In this document: positions 61,136 through 64,000 of the stretch, piece after piece | Layout: every line of letters starts with the position of its first letter | How positions within the stretch are numbered: the stretch's first letter is position 1 | The notes under the pieces: model-generated | Seen by the model: the letters and a program-made list of their open reading frames with translations, nothing else | Told to the model about the DNA's origin: nothing | Databases searched by the model: none | Origin: an uncultured Clostridia bacterium | GTDB taxonomy: Bacteria; Bacillota; Clostridia; TANB77; CAG-508 | NCBI GenBank assembly: GCA_944392805.1 | Contig: CALXXZ010000004.1 | Span: 62,001 to 126,000, forward strand | Reading direction: 5' to 3' | DNA: 64,000 bases | Made by a program: the position numbers and the translations under genes

Positions 61136-61735
61136 TTAATTTTCTTTATTTGTTTGTGCTAATTCTAATATATTTTTCATAATCTCATCAGTAATTTCAT
61201 CTAAATCGTCTTTTGTTTTATTTGAATAATCAAGTGGTTTTCCATATCTTATAGTCATTTTCTTAAATGGCTTTTCTCCTCCACTTATTCCTACTGGAAT
61301 TACTTTTGCACCAGTTCTTACTGCAAAAAATGCTGCACCTTCTTTTACTTTTTCTCCTTTTTCTAGTCCATTTCTAGTTCCTTCTGGGAAAAGTGCTACA
61401 CATTCTCCATTTTTAAGTGCTTTTAATGTTGTCTTTAGTGCTGATACATCTTTTGAATCTCTTTTTACATAGATTCCTCCAAACACTACTCCTAAAAATG
61501 CAAATAATGGATTTTTTCTTAATTCTTCTTTTGCTAAAAATCTTACATGTCTTTTGGCTGTAACTACTATTAATGGTGGGTCTGCATATGACCTATGATT
61601 TCCACAATATATTAATGGTCCTTCTTTTGGAATATTTTCAGTTCCTATTACTTCTGCTCTATATACTATTGCAAAATATATACGTATTACAGTTCTTACT
61701 ATTACTCTTATTACTTTTTTTATAAATTCTTTCAT
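61136..61735 (-). CDS. plsC: 1-acyl-sn-glycerol-3-phosphate acyltransferase
   Basis: 199 residues; N-terminal membrane-associated helix (KVIRVIVRTVIRIYFAIVY). The acyltransferase motif I is NHRSYAD (His47, Asp52) and motif III FPEGTRNG (residues 116-123), with GGIYVKRD between. It makes phosphatidic acid. In Clostridia it often follows cmk or ispH; here it lies between a P-loop/Asp23 fusion and typA. Confidence 0.93.
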   Translation of the reverse strand: MKEFIKKVIRVIVRTVIRIYFAIVYRAEVIGTENIPKEGPLIYCGNHRSYADPPLIVVTAKRHVRFLAKEELRKNPLFAFLGVVFGGIYVKRDSKDVSALKTTLKALKNGECVALFPEGTRNGLEKGEKVKEGAAFFAVRTGAKVIPVGISGGEKPFKKMTIRYGKPLDYSNKTKDDLDEITDEIMKNILELAQTNKEN

Positions 61736-61753
61736 CTTAGTATTTCTCCTCTA

Positions 61754-62590
61754 TTATTTTTCTGGTATATATATGCTTTTTGCAACTACTTCTAATGATA
61801 AAATATTCATTGAAGTCTGTTTTTCTATTTCTTTTCTTGCTTTTGCTTTGAATTCTTTTAATACTTCTTGAACATTATATCCATATGTTACAATTACTTC
61901 CATATATATTGTTGGTCCACCTTCTGAATTTGATGCTCTTGTTCTAACAACTTTATGTATTGCAGGCATTTTAGATGCTAGATACTCAATTATTTGTCTA
62001 AATACTGTATCTGATATTGTAAAATTTCCTAAATAACTAAAAGTTGGTCTTATTATTGTTTTTTCTGATATATATGGTTTTTGTCCAGCTCCTTTTGATT
62101 TAAATATTTGAAGTGGATCTAATAAATATCCTGAAAAGTCTTTTTTTAATTCAAAAGTTGGTACTGGTATTACATGTTTTCCTTCTGTAACACGTATATG
62201 TCTTGCTGTTTGCATTTCTTCTTCTGTTGCAACATCTGTTATATAAATTGTCTCTGATATTTCTGGTAATCCTAAGTTACTTGCTATTTTTTGTACCATT
62301 CCATCTGATGTTCCTAAAATTAAAATACTTTCCGGTCTATATCTTTTTAAAGCTTTTTCTATTGATTTCTTTTCTTCTTCATTTATAAATAATGCATGTT
62401 TTACTGTTTCTATCTTTGTTGGTGCTTTTTTTGCTGATTCTCCTGCAATTATTTCATTGTCTTTAATTAAAAGTCCATCATCTATTATATAACTGATATT
62501 TTTTTCACTTGCCACCATTTGTGCTCTATAGCTTTTTCCTGTTCCTGACGGTCCAACAAATGCATATACCTTTATTTTGTTAAAAAACAT
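61754..62590 (-). CDS. P-loop NTPase fused to an Asp23-like domain
   Basis: 278 residues from the ATG at 62590 (GGAG site). The N-terminal domain has a Walker A GPSGTGKS (residues 13-20) in VYAFVGPSGTGKSYRAQMVA, and ESILILGTSDGMVQKI further on. The C-terminal about 100 residues (FTISDTVFRQIIEYLASKMP, IYMEVIVTYGYNVQEVLKEF, ARKEIEKQTSMNILSLEVVA) look like Asp23/Gls24 envelope-stress domains. Asp23 proteins gather at the membrane; coupling to an NTPase suggests a regulated form. I cannot name the family with certainty. Upstream is a terminator, so it may have its own promoter or depend on read-through. Confidence 0.75.
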   Translation of the reverse strand: MFFNKIKVYAFVGPSGTGKSYRAQMVASEKNISYIIDDGLLIKDNEIIAGESAKKAPTKIETVKHALFINEEEKKSIEKALKRYRPESILILGTSDGMVQKIASNLGLPEISETIYITDVATEEEMQTARHIRVTEGKHVIPVPTFELKKDFSGYLLDPLQIFKSKGAGQKPYISEKTIIRPTFSYLGNFTISDTVFRQIIEYLASKMPAIHKVVRTRASNSEGGPTIYMEVIVTYGYNVQEVLKEFKAKARKEIEKQTSMNILSLEVVAKSIYIPEK

Positions 62591-62605
62591 TTTATTCTCC
62601 TTCAT

Positions 62606-62637
62606 AAAACAAAGCGACTTTTAGTCGCTATTGTTTT
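62606..62637 (-). terminator. Terminator after the GT2 gene
   Basis: AGCGACT (62613-62619) pairs with AGTCGCT (62623-62629), followed on the minus strand by TTGTTTT. Confidence 0.75.
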
Positions 62638-62649
62638 TATTTTATATTT

Positions 62650-63897
62650 TTAAATTTTTTCTGATACTTCGTTTACCTCTGCTATTTTTATGTCTCTAAC
62701 ATGATTAATTTTTTCCCATTTTGTTTCTCTTTTGAATAAACATTTAAAGTTTATTACTACCCATGTTCCCATAAATAATGGATAACATATTAATCCTTTT
62801 AGCATTGGTTTTATTGGTTTTCTATCTAGGAACATTACTATTAGTGCTGTTAGTATTGGTAACAATAATGTTGGTACTAAATAGTTTAATATATTTATAA
62901 ATAATTCATATCCTGTCATTGCACTTGCTAAATATATTATAAAGTTTATTGTTAATAATATTAATGTTAATATAAACATTGGTGTTGTTCCTATTATATA
63001 TAAGAAACCATCAAAATTCATTAATGTTTTATGTTCTTTTACTGCATTAAATAATTCTCCAGTATATCTTTTTATACATTGCATATGTCCTACTGTCCAT
63101 CTACTTCTTTGTGACCATGATTGTTTAAATGATGTTGGTTGCTCATCATATACTATTGCATCTGTTGCCCAACCTAATTTCTTACCTTTTATTATTCTTT
63201 TTAGTGAAAATTCAATGTCTTCTGTTAATGTTTCTGTTTCCCATCCATTTGGTTTTACTACATCAAATCTTACCATAAATCCTGTTCCATTTAATAATGG
63301 TGATAATCCTATATTATATCTTGCTAAATGATAAAATCTATGCATTGTCCAATAGAATAAAGCATATCCTGCTGTTATCCAGTTGTCTGTAGGATTTTTG
63401 ATGTCTCTATACCCTTGTACTACATCTTCTCCTTGACATAGTTTTTTATTCATACTTACTAAAAAGTTTTTGTCTACTATATTATCTGCATCAAATATAC
63501 AAAATGCATCATAGTCTGCATTTTCTTCTATTTTTTGTTTTAAAAACCATTGTAATGCATGACCTTTTGTTTTATGTTCTGGGTCAAATCTTTCATATAC
63601 TATTGCTCCTGCTTCTTTTGCTACTTTTGCTGTGTTGTCTGTACAGTTGTCTGCTATTACATATATATCATATAATTCTTTTTCATAGTTTTGATTTTTT
63701 AAACTTTCTATTAAGTTTGATACTACCATTTCTTCATTATGTGCAGGTATTATTGCCATGAATTTATGTTTTTTGTTTGTTATATATTCTTTGTCTTTTA
63801 GTTTTACTAGTGAACATAAACTTACTACTATTTGGTAACACCAAAATCCAACTAATATATACATTAGGGCTTGCTTTAGTATATATAAATATTCCAT
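62650..63897 (-). CDS. Membrane GT2 processive-type glycosyltransferase
   Basis: 415 residues. One N-terminal helix (QALMYILVGFWCYQIVVSLC), a GT-A domain with AIIPAHNEEMVVSNLIESLK, VIADNCTDNTAKVA, FDADNIVDKNF (metal motif), TEDIEFSLK and QRSRWTVGHMQ (the QxxRW acceptor motif), then three to four C-terminal helices. This is the layout of cellulose/chitin/poly-GlcNAc synthase relatives, so it probably makes or extends an exported polysaccharide. No partner gene is visible upstream within the window; 63898-64000 holds only its ribosome site and AT-rich sequence. Confidence 0.88.
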   Translation of the reverse strand: MEYLYILKQALMYILVGFWCYQIVVSLCSLVKLKDKEYITNKKHKFMAIIPAHNEEMVVSNLIESLKNQNYEKELYDIYVIADNCTDNTAKVAKEAGAIVYERFDPEHKTKGHALQWFLKQKIEENADYDAFCIFDADNIVDKNFLVSMNKKLCQGEDVVQGYRDIKNPTDNWITAGYALFYWTMHRFYHLARYNIGLSPLLNGTGFMVRFDVVKPNGWETETLTEDIEFSLKRIIKGKKLGWATDAIVYDEQPTSFKQSWSQRSRWTVGHMQCIKRYTGELFNAVKEHKTLMNFDGFLYIIGTTPMFILTLILLTINFIIYLASAMTGYELFINILNYLVPTLLLPILTALIVMFLDRKPIKPMLKGLICYPLFMGTWVVINFKCLFKRETKWEKINHVRDIKIAEVNEVSEKI

Positions 63898-64000
63898 TTT
63901 TTTACCTCTTTCTTTTACCTTTTAATATCCCCATTTTAACTTTCTTATATTCATTATTTCCGTAAGTTAAATTGGCTTTTCTCTATATTTTATTTTTCTA

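Noticed and set aside
62606..62637. Hairpin as part of a regulatory leader of the P-loop/Asp23 gene
   Set aside because: T run and position right after the GT2 stop fit an ordinary terminator; no extra structure seen.

Overview
The window looks like the chromosome of a low-GC (about 28%), endospore-forming member of the Clostridia, probably an uncultured gut lineage. The evidence is AT-rich codon use with the standard code, AGGAGG-type ribosome sites, DivIVA/SepF/MreB/PrkC/ClpC-type Firmicute genes, a tiny SpoVM-like gene, prepilin-like proteins with the motif GITLIAL, and gene orders familiar from Clostridia (mutL-miaA-HlyD-sepF-divIVA-rsmD; rlmN-stp-prkC-rsgA). About 85% of genes read on the minus strand. 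I saw no tRNA, rRNA, CRISPR array, prophage or intact transposase.

Layout. 1-2.9 kb: sortase cluster with two surface proteins. 3.2-12.3 kb: glycogen phosphorylase, then a minus-strand operon prepilin-like - murB - glmR(yvcK) - glycogen debranching enzyme - holA. 12.4-13.9 kb: plus-strand nfeD/slipin pair. 14-19.1 kb: CDF transporter, small membrane protein, clpC with a 53-residue leader gene, a spoVM-like gene with a two-helix partner, and a repeat-built coiled-coil protein. 19.4-27 kb: glucoamylase, beta-CASP nuclease, a coiled-coil protein of unknown role, ftsK/spoIIIE. 27.1-34.5 kb: rsmD, divIVA, sepF, HlyD-like, miaA, mutL. 34.6-38.3 kb: Cys-rich micro-protein, VWA surface protein with an LPDAG tail, and a prepilin-GLUG gene split by a frameshift. 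38.6-45.6 kb: mreB plus a surface-polysaccharide cluster (three GT2 enzymes, DUF2304, galE, LTA-synthase-like, SMR-like flippase). 45.7-48.5 kb: six-repeat GH25 lysozyme. 48.6-55.3 kb: rsgA, hsp20 with a CIRCE-like operator, prkC, stp, rlmN, and a U32 protein (TrhP-like). 55.4-59.2 kb: trmR-like gene and three genes of distinctly higher GC, one of them a RelA/SpoT-domain protein. 59.3-63.9 kb: typA, plsC, a P-loop/Asp23-like fusion, GT2.

The least explained signal is a family of interspersed palindromic elements (near 3.0, 5.9, 38.4 kb; a relative at 13.9 kb; a simpler form at 24.5 kb). Three copies share a hairpin with a conserved 28-nt loop holding GACGAA and compensatory changes in two stems. 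Two of these are bracketed by long inverted repeats of GGGGACGGTCC blocks. Four of the five sites sit directly after a stop codon. This looks like a REP/REPIN-type mobile family carrying, or evolved into, a structured RNA.

Start sites were moved from the longest reading frame wherever a clear Shine-Dalgarno pointed to an internal ATG, GTG or TTG. Protein names rest on recognisable motifs read by eye; no database search was run.
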